Source: Planctomycetales bacterium (GTDB lineage: Bacteria; Planctomycetota; Planctomycetia; Pirellulales; Thermoguttaceae). Taken from it: a stretch of 12,159 nucleotides of DNA. How positions within the stretch are numbered: position 1 is the first letter of the stretch; each line of letters starts with the position of its first letter. The DNA is taken from assembly GCA_007127495.1 (NCBI GenBank), contig SKZG01000111.1, positions 1-12,159 of the forward strand, given 5' to 3'. A program made the position numbers and the translations under genes. Shown here piece by piece: positions 1-9,260 of the stretch. The notes below the pieces were generated by a model, which was not told the origin of the DNA, made no database searches, and saw only the letters and a program-made list of their open reading frames with translations.

Positions 1-190
1 GGCGCCGCCGTCCCTCGAGCCGGTCGACAAGAACTTGACCGCCGAGTTCGCGCAATTGATCCGCCGTTCGATGGCCAAGCGGCCGGAAGAACGCCCCGAG
101 TCGATGACCGATTTTTTAATGGATTTCCGCCGGCTTCGGATGTGGCGTGTTACCCCCAGAAGGCCGGCATCCGAAACCACCCGTTCCTAA
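1..190 (+). CDS. Serine/threonine protein kinase, C-terminal end only (5' part outside window)
   Basis: Reading from base 2 gives 62 codons ending at TAA 188-190. The peptide holds the pattern AQLIRRSMAKRPEERPESM, which matches the last conserved block (subdomain XI) of bacterial Hanks-type Ser/Thr kinases: an invariant Arg inside a 'KRPEERP' context followed by a short helix. After it come about 25 residues of basic tail with no recognisable domain, so if this is the true end the protein has no long C-terminal sensor region. The catalytic core lies upstream of the window and cannot be seen. The stop is 26 bp before the accA start on the same strand, so the two could share a transcript. Family call is from the motif only; the substrate is unknown. 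Confidence 0.6.
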   Translation, partial: APPSLEPVDKNLTAEFAQLIRRSMAKRPEERPESMTDFLMDFRRLRMWRVTPRRPASETTRS

Positions 191-216
191 AACCCTCCGA
201 ACCACCCGTTCCGATC

Positions 217-1266
217 ATGGCTGCCAACGAACACCGCCTTGCAATTGAGCGACCGATTTACGAGTTGGAAACCCGGCTCGAAAAGCTGGACGGCAAGACT
301 CCGCAAACCCCGGAAATTCGCAACGAGATCTTCCGGCTACGGCGTGAGCTGACCGACCTGAAGAAACGCGTTTTCAGCCGGTTGAAGCCGTGGGAAACGG
401 TCCAGGTGGCACGGCACCCGGAACGTCCCATGACCACCGACTACTTGGAGTTGGTCTTCGACGACTTCACCGAATTGCACGGCGACAAGTTCTTCGGCGA
501 CGATCGGGCCCTGCGGACCGGCTGGGCCAAGCTCGACGCGCAGCGGGTCATGGTGGTGGGCCATCAAAAGGGAAAAACACTCAAAGAGCGCAATGCCTGC
601 TACTTCGGCTGCGCTCACCCGGAAGGCTACCGGAAGGCCATGGCCAAGATGCGCATGGCCGCGAAGTTCCACATGCCCATCATCTGCTTGATCGATACAC
701 CCGGCGCCTATCCGGGCATTGGGGCGGAAGAGCGAGGGCAGGCGCAGGTGATCGCCGAATCGATGTTCGTGATGTCGCAACTTCCCACTCCGATCATCTG
801 TGTGGTCATTGGCGAGGGGGGCTCCGGCGGCGCATTGGGTATTGGCGTGGGCGATCGCGTGGCCATGCTCGAACACGCCTACTATTCGGTCATCAGCCCG
901 GAGGGCTGTGCCGGCATCTTGTGGAAGAGCCACACCTTCAAGGAACAAGCGGCCGAGGCCTTGAAGATCACGGCCGCCGACCTGATTCGGCTCGGCTTGA
1001 TTGACGACATCGTGCGCGAACCGCTCGGCGGCGCCCACCGCAACCACCACCGCATGGCCAGCTTGTTGAAGCAGTTTTTGCGCAACTCCATCCGCGAACT
1101 TGCCGCCCTACCGGTGCCCCAGCTCGTCGAGAAGCGGTACCTGAAGTACCGCCAAATGGGCGCTTTTCTCGAAAACGGCCGGCTCGGCGGCACAAGCCAA
1201 CGGACGGCGGAAGACGCTGACCAACCCGCCCAGCGCGATGCCGTGCCCGCCCAGCCCAGTGCGTAA
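217..1266 (+). CDS. accA: Acetyl-CoA carboxylase carboxyltransferase subunit alpha
   Basis: AccA pairs with AccD to form the carboxyltransferase that moves CO2 from carboxybiotin to acetyl-CoA, giving malonyl-CoA for fatty-acid synthesis in the cytoplasm. The 349-residue product has the N-terminal helical part with the ELETRLEKLDG stretch, then the crotonase-like core. In the core I see GHQKGKTLKERN, the FGCAHPEGYRKAMAKM block, CLIDTPGAYPGIGAEERGQ and GEGGSGGALGIGVGD, and near the end the EPLGGAHRN signature. ATG 217 is chosen because it starts the normal AccA N-terminus; a GTG at 142 in the same frame would add 25 unrelated residues and overlap the kinase gene. No clear Shine-Dalgarno precedes ATG 217. 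The protein runs about 30 residues past the usual end (E. coli AccA is 319 aa) with a polar, Gln/Ala/Pro-rich tail. accD is not in this window. Confidence 0.96.
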   Translation: MAANEHRLAIERPIYELETRLEKLDGKTPQTPEIRNEIFRLRRELTDLKKRVFSRLKPWETVQVARHPERPMTTDYLELVFDDFTELHGDKFFGDDRALRTGWAKLDAQRVMVVGHQKGKTLKERNACYFGCAHPEGYRKAMAKMRMAAKFHMPIICLIDTPGAYPGIGAEERGQAQVIAESMFVMSQLPTPIICVVIGEGGSGGALGIGVGDRVAMLEHAYYSVISPEGCAGILWKSHTFKEQAAEALKITAADLIRLGLIDDIVREPLGGAHRNHHRMASLLKQFLRNSIRELAALPVPQLVEKRYLKYRQMGAFLENGRLGGTSQRTAEDADQPAQRDAVPAQPSA

Positions 1267-1290
1267 ACCGCGCGGTCGTCCCCGGCGCTG

Positions 1291-1320
1291 TTGACAATGT
1301 ACACCCGTATATGATACGAT
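1291..1320 (+). promoter_or_regulatory. Probable lexA promoter
   Basis: A perfect -35 hexamer TTGACA (1291-1296) is followed after 18 bp by TACGAT (1315-1320) as the -10. Transcription would start near 1327, leaving a leader of roughly 54 nt before the lexA ATG. The 18-bp spacer is one longer than ideal. TATGAT (1310-1315) is also -10-like but only 13 bp from the -35, so it is less likely. This separates lexA from accA transcriptionally, although read-through is possible because I see no clear terminator after accA. Confidence 0.6.
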
Positions 1321-1348
1321 GGTACATAGAGTACGCGGCAGCGCGTAC
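1297..1348 (+). promoter_or_regulatory. Candidate LexA operator region: nested GTAC dyads
   Basis: Two dyads lie over and just after the lexA promoter. ATGTAC (1297-1302) and GTACAT (1322-1327) form an inverted repeat with a 19-bp spacer bracketing the -10. GTACGC (1331-1336) and GCGTAC (1343-1348) form a perfect inverted repeat with a 6-bp spacer just downstream of the expected start site. Thus GTAC occurs four times in 50 bp. lexA genes are commonly autorepressed, so one or both dyads could be the operator. Neither the E. coli CTGT-N8-ACAG nor the Bacillus GAAC-N4-GTTC box is present. Assignment to LexA is inference. Confidence 0.4.
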
Positions 1349-1380
1349 CGTTTTTACCCTCAGCAAGCCGGGGAGATGCC

Positions 1381-1989
1381 ATGGAAGCTTTCGAAAATCT
1401 GACAGCGCGGCAGGGCGAAGTCTATCGTTTCATTCGCGACCGCATTCGCGCCCGCGGCTACGGGCCCACTGTCCGCGAAATCGGAACCCGATTCAAGATC
1501 CGGTCGCCGAACGGCGTGATGTGCCACCTGAAGGCGCTGGAAAAGAAGGGGCTCATCCGCCGCGAGGCGAACATGTCGCGGGCGATCCAGCTCGCAACCG
1601 AGACGGCCTACGGCCGCAGCCTGCCCCTGGCCGGCCGCATTGCGGCGGGCGTGCTGCATGAAGCCGTCGAGCAGGAGGAGCGGATCGAGTTCGGGGCCCT
1701 GTTCGACGGAACCGATCAGGACCTGTTTGTACTCGAGGTATCGGGCGACTCGATGATCGACGATCAGATCGCCGACGGCGACTACGTGATCGTCCGACGC
1801 CAGCCGACCGCCACGAAGGGCCAGATCGTGGTGGCCATTACCGATGAAAACGAGGCCACGCTCAAACGCTGGTTCCCCGAACGCCACCGCATTCGCCTTG
1901 AACCGGCCAACGCCGAAATGAAACCCATTTACGTGAAAAACGCCCGCGTGCTGGGCGTGGTGGTGGGCGTCGTGCGCAAGGTGGCGTAG
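1381..1989 (+). CDS. lexA: LexA repressor (SOS response, self-cleaving)
   Basis: LexA represses DNA-damage genes and is inactivated when RecA filaments trigger its self-cleavage. The 202-residue product has an N-terminal winged helix-turn-helix (about 1-70; GYGPTVREIGTRF as the first helices, then NGVMCHLKALEKKGLIRR as the recognition helix and wing). The C-terminal S24 peptidase domain shows the Ala89-Gly90 cleavage site in GRIAAGVLHEA, nucleophile Ser124 in SGDSM and general-base Lys162 in ATLKRW. The 38-residue Ser-Lys distance is close to the E. coli value. The start ATG has a good Shine-Dalgarno GGGGAG (1370-1375) 5 nt upstream. The recognition helix (SPNGVMCHLKAL) is close to the usual SPNAV.HL pattern but carries GVMC, so its operator may differ from classical ones. 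The gene converges on uvrB with a 24-bp gap. Confidence 0.96.
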   Translation: MEAFENLTARQGEVYRFIRDRIRARGYGPTVREIGTRFKIRSPNGVMCHLKALEKKGLIRREANMSRAIQLATETAYGRSLPLAGRIAAGVLHEAVEQEERIEFGALFDGTDQDLFVLEVSGDSMIDDQIADGDYVIVRRQPTATKGQIVVAITDENEATLKRWFPERHRIRLEPANAEMKPIYVKNARVLGVVVGVVRKVA

Positions 1990-2013
1990 GCGGGCTTTTG
2001 CTGGAGTGCGGCG

Positions 2014-4098
<2,085 letters not shown>

Positions 4099-4133
4099 GG
4101 CGGACCACCCCTGCGGGCGAGGACATAGGGAAC

Positions 4134-5021
4134 TCAGGCTTTTGCGAAGTGGCCGGCCGTTTCGGCTTCCTCCTCGGGAGGCGGTTCGCCTTCGAGGCTT
4201 TGGCCCAGTCGGGCGAGGGCCTCGGTTTCGATTTGGCGGACGCGTTCGCGGGTGAGTCCGAGGGCTTGGCCGATTTCCTTCAGCGTGCGCGGCTCATGGT
4301 TATCCAGGCCAAAACGCATTCGCAGCACGGTCGCCTCCCGCTCGTCCATGGTTTTCAGTTCCTGCAGCACGTGGCGCAGGTTGTCGTGTTCGAGCATCTG
4401 CTCCTCGGGATTGCGAATCCGCTCGTCCATGATCATCTCGCCGAGCGACCAGCCGGCCTCGGTCTGATCGGTTTGCGGAGTGAGATTGTAAATGCGAATG
4501 GCCTTTTTGATGATCGGCAACTTTTTGCGCGGAAGGCCCAGGACGCGGGCGATCTCTTCCGGCGTGGGCGTGCGGCCCATCTCCTCGGCCAGGCGCGTAC
4601 TCGCCCGCCGCCACTTTGAAAGCAGCTCGACCATGTACGCTGGAATGCGAATCGTCTTGCCCGTGTTGATCAGAGCCCGCTTGATCGACTGCTTGATCCA
4701 GTAGCTGGCATAGGTTGAGAAGCGTGTTCCGATGGCGGGGTCGAATCCCTCGACGGCGCGCAGCAGGCCGAGGTTGCCTTCCTCGATCAGGTCTTGCAGC
4801 CCGAGCCCCTTGCCGGCATATCCCCGCGCAATGTTGACAACCAGTCGCAAGTTCGCCCGCACCATGCGGTCGCGTGCCTGCGTATCGCCCTCGCCGATGG
4901 CGATAGCCAATTCGTGCTCTTCATCGGCCGAGAGCAAGGCCGTTTCGTTGATTTCGCGCAGGTAGGTCTCCAGGGGAGACTGCACGCTGGTGTCTTCGGA
5001 ATCGCGTAGTGTCTTAGGCAT
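4134..5021 (-). CDS. RNA polymerase sigma factor, sigma-70 family (RpoD/RpoS-like, group 2)
   Basis: The 295-residue product (from ATG 5021) is a compact primary-type sigma factor. Region 1.2 starts at [10 protein letters not shown]; region 2 contains the core-binding [10 protein letters not shown] and [19 protein letters not shown], then [17 protein letters not shown] (2.3-2.4, -10 recognition). Region 3 follows [15 protein letters not shown], and region 4.2 has the helix-turn-helix [20 protein letters not shown] (-35 recognition). The autoinhibitory region 1.1 and the long non-conserved insert of RpoD are absent, which together with the length points to an alternative group-2 sigma rather than the main one. 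An in-frame TTG at 5042 would add seven residues, but it lies at or before the expected transcript start. No strong Shine-Dalgarno is visible. Its target genes cannot be read from this window. Confidence 0.9.
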   Translation of the reverse strand: MPKTLRDSEDTSVQSPLETYLREINETALLSADEEHELAIAIGEGDTQARDRMVRANLRLVVNIARGYAGKGLGLQDLIEEGNLGLLRAVEGFDPAIGTRFSTYASYWIKQSIKRALINTGKTIRIPAYMVELLSKWRRASTRLAEEMGRTPTPEEIARVLGLPRKKLPIIKKAIRIYNLTPQTDQTEAGWSLGEMIMDERIRNPEEQMLEHDNLRHVLQELKTMDEREATVLRMRFGLDNHEPRTLKEIGQALGLTRERVRQIETEALARLGQSLEGEPPPEEEAETAGHFAKA

Positions 5022-5046
5022 GGGAGAGCGCACCGTCAGCAAGGTT

Positions 5047-5075
5047 TCTATAAACTAGCCAGACACAACTATCGA
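5047..5075 (-). promoter_or_regulatory. Possible promoter of the sigma factor-uvrB unit
   Basis: On the minus strand TCGATA (5075-5070) and TATAGA (5052-5047) are separated by exactly 17 bp, each matching four of six consensus bases. Transcription would begin near 5040, giving a leader of about 20 nt to the ATG at 5021. The rest of the 164-bp gap between the acetyltransferase stop and the sigma gene shows only a small imperfect hairpin (TTCCT-GCA-AGGAA, 5090-5102) and no U-tract. Confidence 0.35.
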
Positions 5076-5206
5076 CGCCGGAAGCCGCTTTCCTGCAAGG
5101 AAGCCCGCCGGCGACAAGGTACGCAGGATATGCACACCGTTCCGGGCATGCCGAAAAGAACGAACGCAACGGTACTGCGGTGCTGCGCGTGTTGGGGGTC
5201 GGGGCG

Positions 5207-6550
5207 TCAGTAGGGGTTTTCCTGGTCGCGTGTCACATCGTCCAGCGGCGATCGCCAGAAATCGGCTGCCGGGAACAGCGCCTGCGCGAATCGCTCCGCG
5301 CGTGCCGTGTGGGGTAAAACGCTTTGTTCCGCCAGAGCCTGCTCCCAGTCGAGTTGGCCGAGGAGCATGCGGGTGAAATCGTCGGCACTCAGTTCGACCG
5401 TATTTCGGGCGGGCTTCCGTTTCGCGACGTGCAGCCGGCCTTGCGCGAAGTCGAGCAGGAACCGCCTCTTACCCACTAGAAACCCCAACTTTAGCGCGGG
5501 GGGCAGGCCGGCGACGGCGGCGCGCCGGAGCAACACGTCGTGCATCCGCCGCAGCAGCGCCGGCGGCTGGAAGACGCGCGTCATGAACACGTCGCCGTCG
5601 TCGGCCACTGGGCACCGGTACTGCCCGCCCGCCTCGCGAAACACTCCGTGCAGCGGCGCGTCCGGAGGGGCGTGCAGGAGGACACCTTGGCGGCCCGCCT
5701 CGATTGCATCGCGGCACGCTCGTGCGAGCAGCGCCATGGCAACGGCCGGCTTCTCCGGCGAAGCGGCGAGTTCCAGGATTTGCTCCCCTTTGATGGCGGC
5801 ATACCCCACCACCGGCGCCTTCTGCTCATCCATGTCGATCAATTCGGGCCCGTCGATGGCCACGTAGAGTTCGTCGAAGCCATGGCGCTCCACGAGCCAC
5901 CGCCAGTAGGCTTCCGTCCGTTCATAGGAGCCCACCAAGCCCCGGATGCTTTCCTGGTACAGTCGGGTAAGGGCCCCAAGTTCCCAAAGCAGCCACGGCC
6001 GGATGTGCAACTTGGCTCGCCGGCGGGCCGTAGGAAGCCCTTTATCGATCAACACGCTGAGAACGCGGCGTGCATCGCCGCAGCTTTGACTGTGCCGCCC
6101 GCAAACGGTCCACCCCAGCCGGCGGAAGAATCGTGGCGACGGGGTGCGCACCCATCCGGCAAGCGCCCCGCTCTTGATCATGCGGCTTTCAGCGGTCCGG
6201 ACCAATTGCGTTCCGAGACCTCGCCCTCGACGCCCCGGAGCGGTGCCAAGCCAATCGAGTTGAGCCACCGGCGCCCGCAGCGTTTCCAACTGCATTGTAC
6301 GGTGCAGCACCTGCACGTGGCCGACCACGCGTTCCCCTTCCTTGGCAAGCAACCGGTCGGCCGGTTGGTAGAGGGGATCTTCGAGCGAGGTGCGGAACTC
6401 ACCTCGCGAGGGGCCTCGGAAGACCGAATTCAAGAAACAAAAAATGCCGATGTGATCGCTCGCATCGGCAGAAACGATCGGCCATTGCGCAGCAGTCACG
6501 TCACGGCGGGGCGCCATGGTGTCAAGGGTTGATGAAGCTTGCGCCGACAT
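5207..6550 (-). CDS. Eis-like GNAT N-acetyltransferase with SCP2-like C-terminal region
   Basis: The 447-residue product resembles the Eis family of multi-domain acetyltransferases, which move acetyl from acetyl-CoA onto amines. The N-terminal GNAT domain (about 25-170) carries the acetyl-CoA-binding motif A as LGTAPGRRGRGLG (101-113), then FFRRLGW, a usual GNAT strand-helix element. A second degenerate GNAT-like segment spans about 180-325 (VVGYAAIKGEQILEL). The last 120 residues (VFQPPALLRRM, LKLGFLVGKRRFLLDFAQG, ELSADDFTRMLLGQ) look like the sterol-carrier-protein-2-like domain of Eis. ATG 6550 is chosen for its GAGG six nt upstream; ATG 6556 and TTG 6592 are alternatives. The gene lies 83 bp after the BshC-like gene with no promoter seen between, so it is probably the last gene of that operon. 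Substrate unknown: aminoglycoside, protein or small-molecule amines are all possible for this family. Confidence 0.75.
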   Translation of the reverse strand: MSAQASSTLDTMAPRRDVTAAQWPIVSADASDHIGIFCFLNSVFRGPSRGEFRTSLEDPLYQPADRLLAKEGERVVGHVQVLHRTMQLETLRAPVAQLDWLGTAPGRRGRGLGTQLVRTAESRMIKSGALAGWVRTPSPRFFRRLGWTVCGRHSQSCGDARRVLSVLIDKGLPTARRRAKLHIRPWLLWELGALTRLYQESIRGLVGSYERTEAYWRWLVERHGFDELYVAIDGPELIDMDEQKAPVVGYAAIKGEQILELAASPEKPAVAMALLARACRDAIEAGRQGVLLHAPPDAPLHGVFREAGGQYRCPVADDGDVFMTRVFQPPALLRRMHDVLLRRAAVAGLPPALKLGFLVGKRRFLLDFAQGRLHVAKRKPARNTVELSADDFTRMLLGQLDWEQALAEQSVLPHTARAERFAQALFPAADFWRSPLDDVTRDQENPY

Positions 6551-6556
6551 CGGCAT

Positions 6557-6560
6557 CCTC
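6557..6560 (-). promoter_or_regulatory. Ribosome binding site deciding the acetyltransferase start
   Basis: GAGG on the minus strand lies 6 nt before ATG 6550. It abuts ATG 6556 with no spacing, so it can serve only the 6550 start; this sets the protein length at 447 residues. Confidence 0.5.
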
Positions 6561-6633
6561 GCGGAAAAGGCACTTGGAAAGAAGCTGAGCAACCGTTCAG
6601 TGGGGACTGCCCATGCAGCCGGCCCGTGAACGC

Positions 6634-8292
6634 TTACCCTTCGCGATTAGAGCATATCGCGTCGGATTGGAAAAGCGCCCCGTCAAGAAAATGCCTCAAC
6701 GCCGCCTCCGGATGGAGGCAGAAACTGAATTCCCGCCGGCGAACGGAGTGTTTCGCCTCCAGGGCATGGTCCAGTTTGCCCAGCCGTTCGGCCGCGTCGC
6801 GCCGCTGTTGGGCAACGAAGGGTTGCAATTCGGCGTTGACCCGCCGGATGGCCCGGCAGCGCTCGCGCGCATTCTCGCGGGTTTGCGGTGTTCGGACCCA
6901 GCGGTGTTTCTCTTGGACCAACCGACCGACCTCGCCGCCGTTGCCCGCCTCGATATTGCGGACCCGGCCGAGGAAGACTTCCGGGTGGTGCCGCAGACGC
7001 CAAAGACGTTGTTTCAGTTCGCGCTGTTCATCGAGCGACGCTTCCGGCATGGGCACGGGCAGTAACAAAGTCCCGGAGGCCACCATGAGCCGCGGAGGTG
7101 GCAGGTCCAGGAACCGCTCAAAAAGTCGGTCGGTTACCTCATCGTATTTCGCGCCCCCGATGCCGTGCAGAAACAGGTCGCTCAACGCAAGCCGAGCCCA
7201 CAAGGTTGTGGTGAGTGCCCGCGAGCGGATCTTCGTGCCTGCCGCCTCCAAGGCCGCAAGCCGTTCGACGGCGGCGGCCGCGTCGCCGTCGGCCGTCACG
7301 GGCAACCGGACCTCGATGGCCTCGCCGTCGGAGATGAGCACTTGCCCATGGCGGTAGGCGGCAAAAAGGGGGCGGCGCCGCCGCTGGGCGACCGTCCAGA
7401 TCCAGAAGGGCGCCTCCAGCCAGCCGTTTTTTTGGGTCAAGTCGGGAAAAGGGTGCGCGGCGCTGCGAATCGCGTGCTTGCGCCGGTAGCGTGCGACCGC
7501 CGCGTTGTATTCTTCCCGGAATCGCGGCAACTGGGCCAACAGATGCACGGTGAACCATCGGAACGACTCGCCGACACACACCCGGCTTTGCGGTATTTCG
7601 AGCGTGTCGAGCCCCCATCGGCCCTCCACGATATGCCGCGCCTGGGCCAGCACCATGCCCAAATTGCCCACTTCGCCCGCACGCCCGCACGCCAACGGCC
7701 AAAACTGCTCCAGCAGCGGATGGGGCACCAAGGAACGGATCGCCTCGACGGCGCGCTTGCCGAAACTCCGGAACAACTCTTCGTCAGCAATCGTATGTTC
7801 TTCGTACGGCACCGGGGCACCGGGCCGGTCGAAGGGAACGGAGATCACTCGGGGCGCCTCGCGCCCGCCGGTCGGCACGTGGAGCGACGCATTCTTGATC
7901 GTGTCGTTGTCGATCAGCAAATTGACGGCCACGGCACCGCGGCGGCGCGCCATTTCGCCCAGAGCAAAGTTCTTCAGCCATACGCCGGGATGGAACAACT
8001 CCGGCTGGTGGCCCGCCAGCAGGAACTCCGCCGTGGCAGGATCGGGCGGGAACGACACGTCGCGATACGAGCCGGTATACGTTGCGGCCGCCTGAAGCAA
8101 TTCGGCGCGAGCCTGATGCGCCAAGTCCTTCAGCGATCGGCCCTGGACGTCGTATCGCCATCCTTCGCGAATTGCCCGATTCTCGTCCAGCGCGCCGTCG
8201 AGTTCCGACAACCGGGGCGCAATTAGCGCGCCGCCGTCTTGCGAAGGCGCGCGGAGTTGAGCCTGCTCGCTCCGGGTCATGGTTCCGCTCAT
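6634..8292 (-). CDS. BshC-like protein (distant homologue of the bacillithiol cysteine-adding enzyme)
   Basis: The 552-residue product is not close to any enzyme I know, but its layout follows BshC of Bacillus, the ligase that adds cysteine to glucosaminyl-malate. AGHQPELFHPGVWLKNFAL (93-111) corresponds to the GGQQAGLLTGPLYT nucleotide-loop segment of BshC. NLLIDNDTIKNASLHVP (124-140) corresponds to the FWVAGEDHDLDEINFVH strand. SDLFLHGIGGAKYDEVTD (371-388) corresponds to FIAGPGEINYW, followed by PRLMVASGTLLL like PRLNITIL. The C-terminal third is helical and charged (about 415-515), as the BshC coiled coil is. The acidic HD pair of the BshC second motif is replaced by ND, so chemistry may differ. 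ATG 8292 overlaps the stop of the glycosyltransferase (ATGA), giving translational coupling; TTG 8301 is less likely. No transmembrane segment or signal peptide is visible. The family link is my reading by eye; the substrate is unknown. Confidence 0.6.
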   Translation of the reverse strand: MSGTMTRSEQAQLRAPSQDGGALIAPRLSELDGALDENRAIREGWRYDVQGRSLKDLAHQARAELLQAAATYTGSYRDVSFPPDPATAEFLLAGHQPELFHPGVWLKNFALGEMARRRGAVAVNLLIDNDTIKNASLHVPTGGREAPRVISVPFDRPGAPVPYEEHTIADEELFRSFGKRAVEAIRSLVPHPLLEQFWPLACGRAGEVGNLGMVLAQARHIVEGRWGLDTLEIPQSRVCVGESFRWFTVHLLAQLPRFREEYNAAVARYRRKHAIRSAAHPFPDLTQKNGWLEAPFWIWTVAQRRRRPLFAAYRHGQVLISDGEAIEVRLPVTADGDAAAAVERLAALEAAGTKIRSRALTTTLWARLALSDLFLHGIGGAKYDEVTDRLFERFLDLPPPRLMVASGTLLLPVPMPEASLDEQRELKQRLWRLRHHPEVFLGRVRNIEAGNGGEVGRLVQEKHRWVRTPQTRENARERCRAIRRVNAELQPFVAQQRRDAAERLGKLDHALEAKHSVRRREFSFCLHPEAALRHFLDGALFQSDAICSNREG

Positions 8293-9029
8293 GAGTCGCA
8301 AACGGAAGAGGGCTCGAGGGCGGTCGGCGCGCCACCGGCCGCGCCCAGGGCACGATCCAGCACGCCCCGGTACACTTCCAGACGTCGCTCCGCGTCATCA
8401 AGCGACCCGCCAAACGAACGCGACGCATCGAGATAAACGCGCGGGACCGCCATCTCGACAATCCGCAACCCGGCCTCCGCCGCGCGCACCCAAAACTCCA
8501 GTGGCATCGCGTAGCCGTCGTCTTCCAGCTCGATCCCCCGAAGCGCCTCGACCCGATACGCTTTGAAACCGCAAAACGCGTCGGTCAGATTCAATCCCAG
8601 CCGCCGGTTCACTTCGTCCGTGATCTGCCGATTGATCCACTGGCGGTCGGCGGGCGGATCGCTGTCGCCCGGAAAGTCGCGAAGGTAGCGGCTCCCCGAC
8701 ACGACGTCGAACCGGGCTGCCTTCTCGAGGAATTGGGGGATGAGCTGCGGCTGGTGCTGGCCGTCGCAATCGATGGTCACCAGGATTTCGTACCGGTGGC
8801 GGGCCGCGAACTGGAACGCCGTGCGCACCGCCGCGCCGTAGCCTCGGTTCCGCAAATGCGCAACGACGTGGACGTCGTCTCGCGCGGCCAGCAGTTCCGA
8901 AGTGCCGTCGTTCGACGCGTCGTCCACCACGAGCACCTCGTCGCTGTACGACAGCGCGCCGGCGAGGGCCGCGTCGATGTGTTCCGCTTCGTTGTATACC
9001 GGCAGGGCGGTCAGGCTTCGCGCAGTCAT
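8289..9029 (-). CDS. Glycosyltransferase family 2 (dolichol-phosphate-mannose-synthase-like)
   Basis: The 246-residue product has the GT-A fold pattern of family 2. It shows LPVYNEAEHI near the N-terminus (9-18), EVLVVDDASNDGT (31-43), NRGYGAAVRTAF (61-72) and the metal-binding DCDGQH (87-92, a DxD motif). Then come SGSRY (111-115) and DAFCGFKAYR (150-159), features of the DPM1/polyprenyl-phosphate sugar transferase branch. There is no C-terminal membrane anchor, so it is soluble or peripheral. The donor and acceptor cannot be told; family members often move mannose or glucose from a nucleotide sugar to a lipid carrier. Start ATG 9029 has no Shine-Dalgarno but a TATAAT 6 nt upstream, suggesting a leaderless mRNA. 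Its TGA overlaps the start of the BshC-like gene. It heads a probable operon with that gene and the Eis-like acetyltransferase. Confidence 0.88.
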   Translation of the reverse strand: MTARSLTALPVYNEAEHIDAALAGALSYSDEVLVVDDASNDGTSELLAARDDVHVVAHLRNRGYGAAVRTAFQFAARHRYEILVTIDCDGQHQPQLIPQFLEKAARFDVVSGSRYLRDFPGDSDPPADRQWINRQITDEVNRRLGLNLTDAFCGFKAYRVEALRGIELEDDGYAMPLEFWVRAAEAGLRIVEMAVPRVYLDASRSFGGSLDDAERRLEVYRGVLDRALGAAGGAPTALEPSSVCDS

Positions 9030-9035
9030 GCTTGC

Positions 9036-9041
9036 ATTATA
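9036..9041 (-). promoter_or_regulatory. -10 element of the glycosyltransferase operon, probably leaderless
   Basis: A perfect TATAAT on the minus strand ends 6 nt before ATG 9029, so transcription should begin at or within a base or two of the A of the ATG. The -35 at 17 bp spacing (CTTCTC, 9064-9059) is poor. The absence of a Shine-Dalgarno at this gene agrees with leaderless translation. Confidence 0.45.
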
Positions 9042-9168
9042 CCCATCAGCGGCATGCCGAGAAGGCTTCCGCCCACGTTCTCACGGATGCGCACCACCCA
9101 TGCGAGCGGTTTCTTGCTCCAAAAACGTCGTTTCAGGCTGCAAGGTCTGCTTGTTTCGCCCAAGACAC

Positions 9169-9196
9169 TTGAATTCCGCCGTACGCTTGCTATGCT
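9169..9196 (+). promoter_or_regulatory. Promoter of the TIGR03000 protein gene
   Basis: TTGAAT (9169-9174) and TATGCT (9191-9196) are separated by 16 bp, each matching at least four of six consensus bases. Transcription would begin near 9203, leaving a leader of about 58 nt that ends with the strong AAGGAG ribosome binding site. Confidence 0.5.
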
Positions 9197-9246
9197 AGAG
9201 ATATGGTGTTTGACCCAATGTTTGCCACCCTTGGTATCTGTGAGGA

Positions 9247-9252
9247 AAGGAG
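9247..9252 (+). promoter_or_regulatory. Ribosome binding site that fixes the TIGR03000 gene start
   Basis: AAGGAG lies 8 nt before ATG 9261, one of the best Shine-Dalgarno sequences in the window. It rules out longer starts in the frame, which remains open upstream to about 8733, antisense to the glycosyltransferase. Confidence 0.7.
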
Positions 9253-9260
9253 AGTCGCCG

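Larger units (their letters stand above)
9030..9260. other. Divergent intergenic region
   Basis: This 231-bp gap separates the minus-strand glycosyltransferase operon from the plus-strand TIGR03000 gene. It holds the -10 element of the former and the promoter and ribosome binding site of the latter. A plus-strand open frame runs through it from the neighbouring gene but has no start signal or protein-like composition. I see no RNA gene in it. Confidence 0.5.

Noticed and set aside
142..216. GTG 142 as the start of accA
   Set aside because: It adds 25 residues unlike any AccA N-terminus and overlaps the kinase reading frame; ATG 217 fits the family.
1267..1276. ACCGCGCGGT palindrome after accA as a terminator
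   Set aside because: It has no loop and no U-tract, and is short enough to occur by chance in GC-rich DNA.
1288..1303. E. coli-type SOS box before lexA (CTGT-N8-TACA)
   Set aside because: Only the left half matches; the right half is TACA instead of ACAG.
7165..8226. Long plus-strand open frame opposite the BshC-like gene
   Set aside because: It is antisense to the better-supported minus-strand gene, which has ATGA coupling and family-like motifs; the product is low-complexity.
5207..9029. A canonical bacillithiol operon (bshA-bshB-bshC)
   Set aside because: The glycosyltransferase is family 2 and DPM1-like rather than GT4, there is no BshB deacetylase, and the BshC-like protein is highly diverged.
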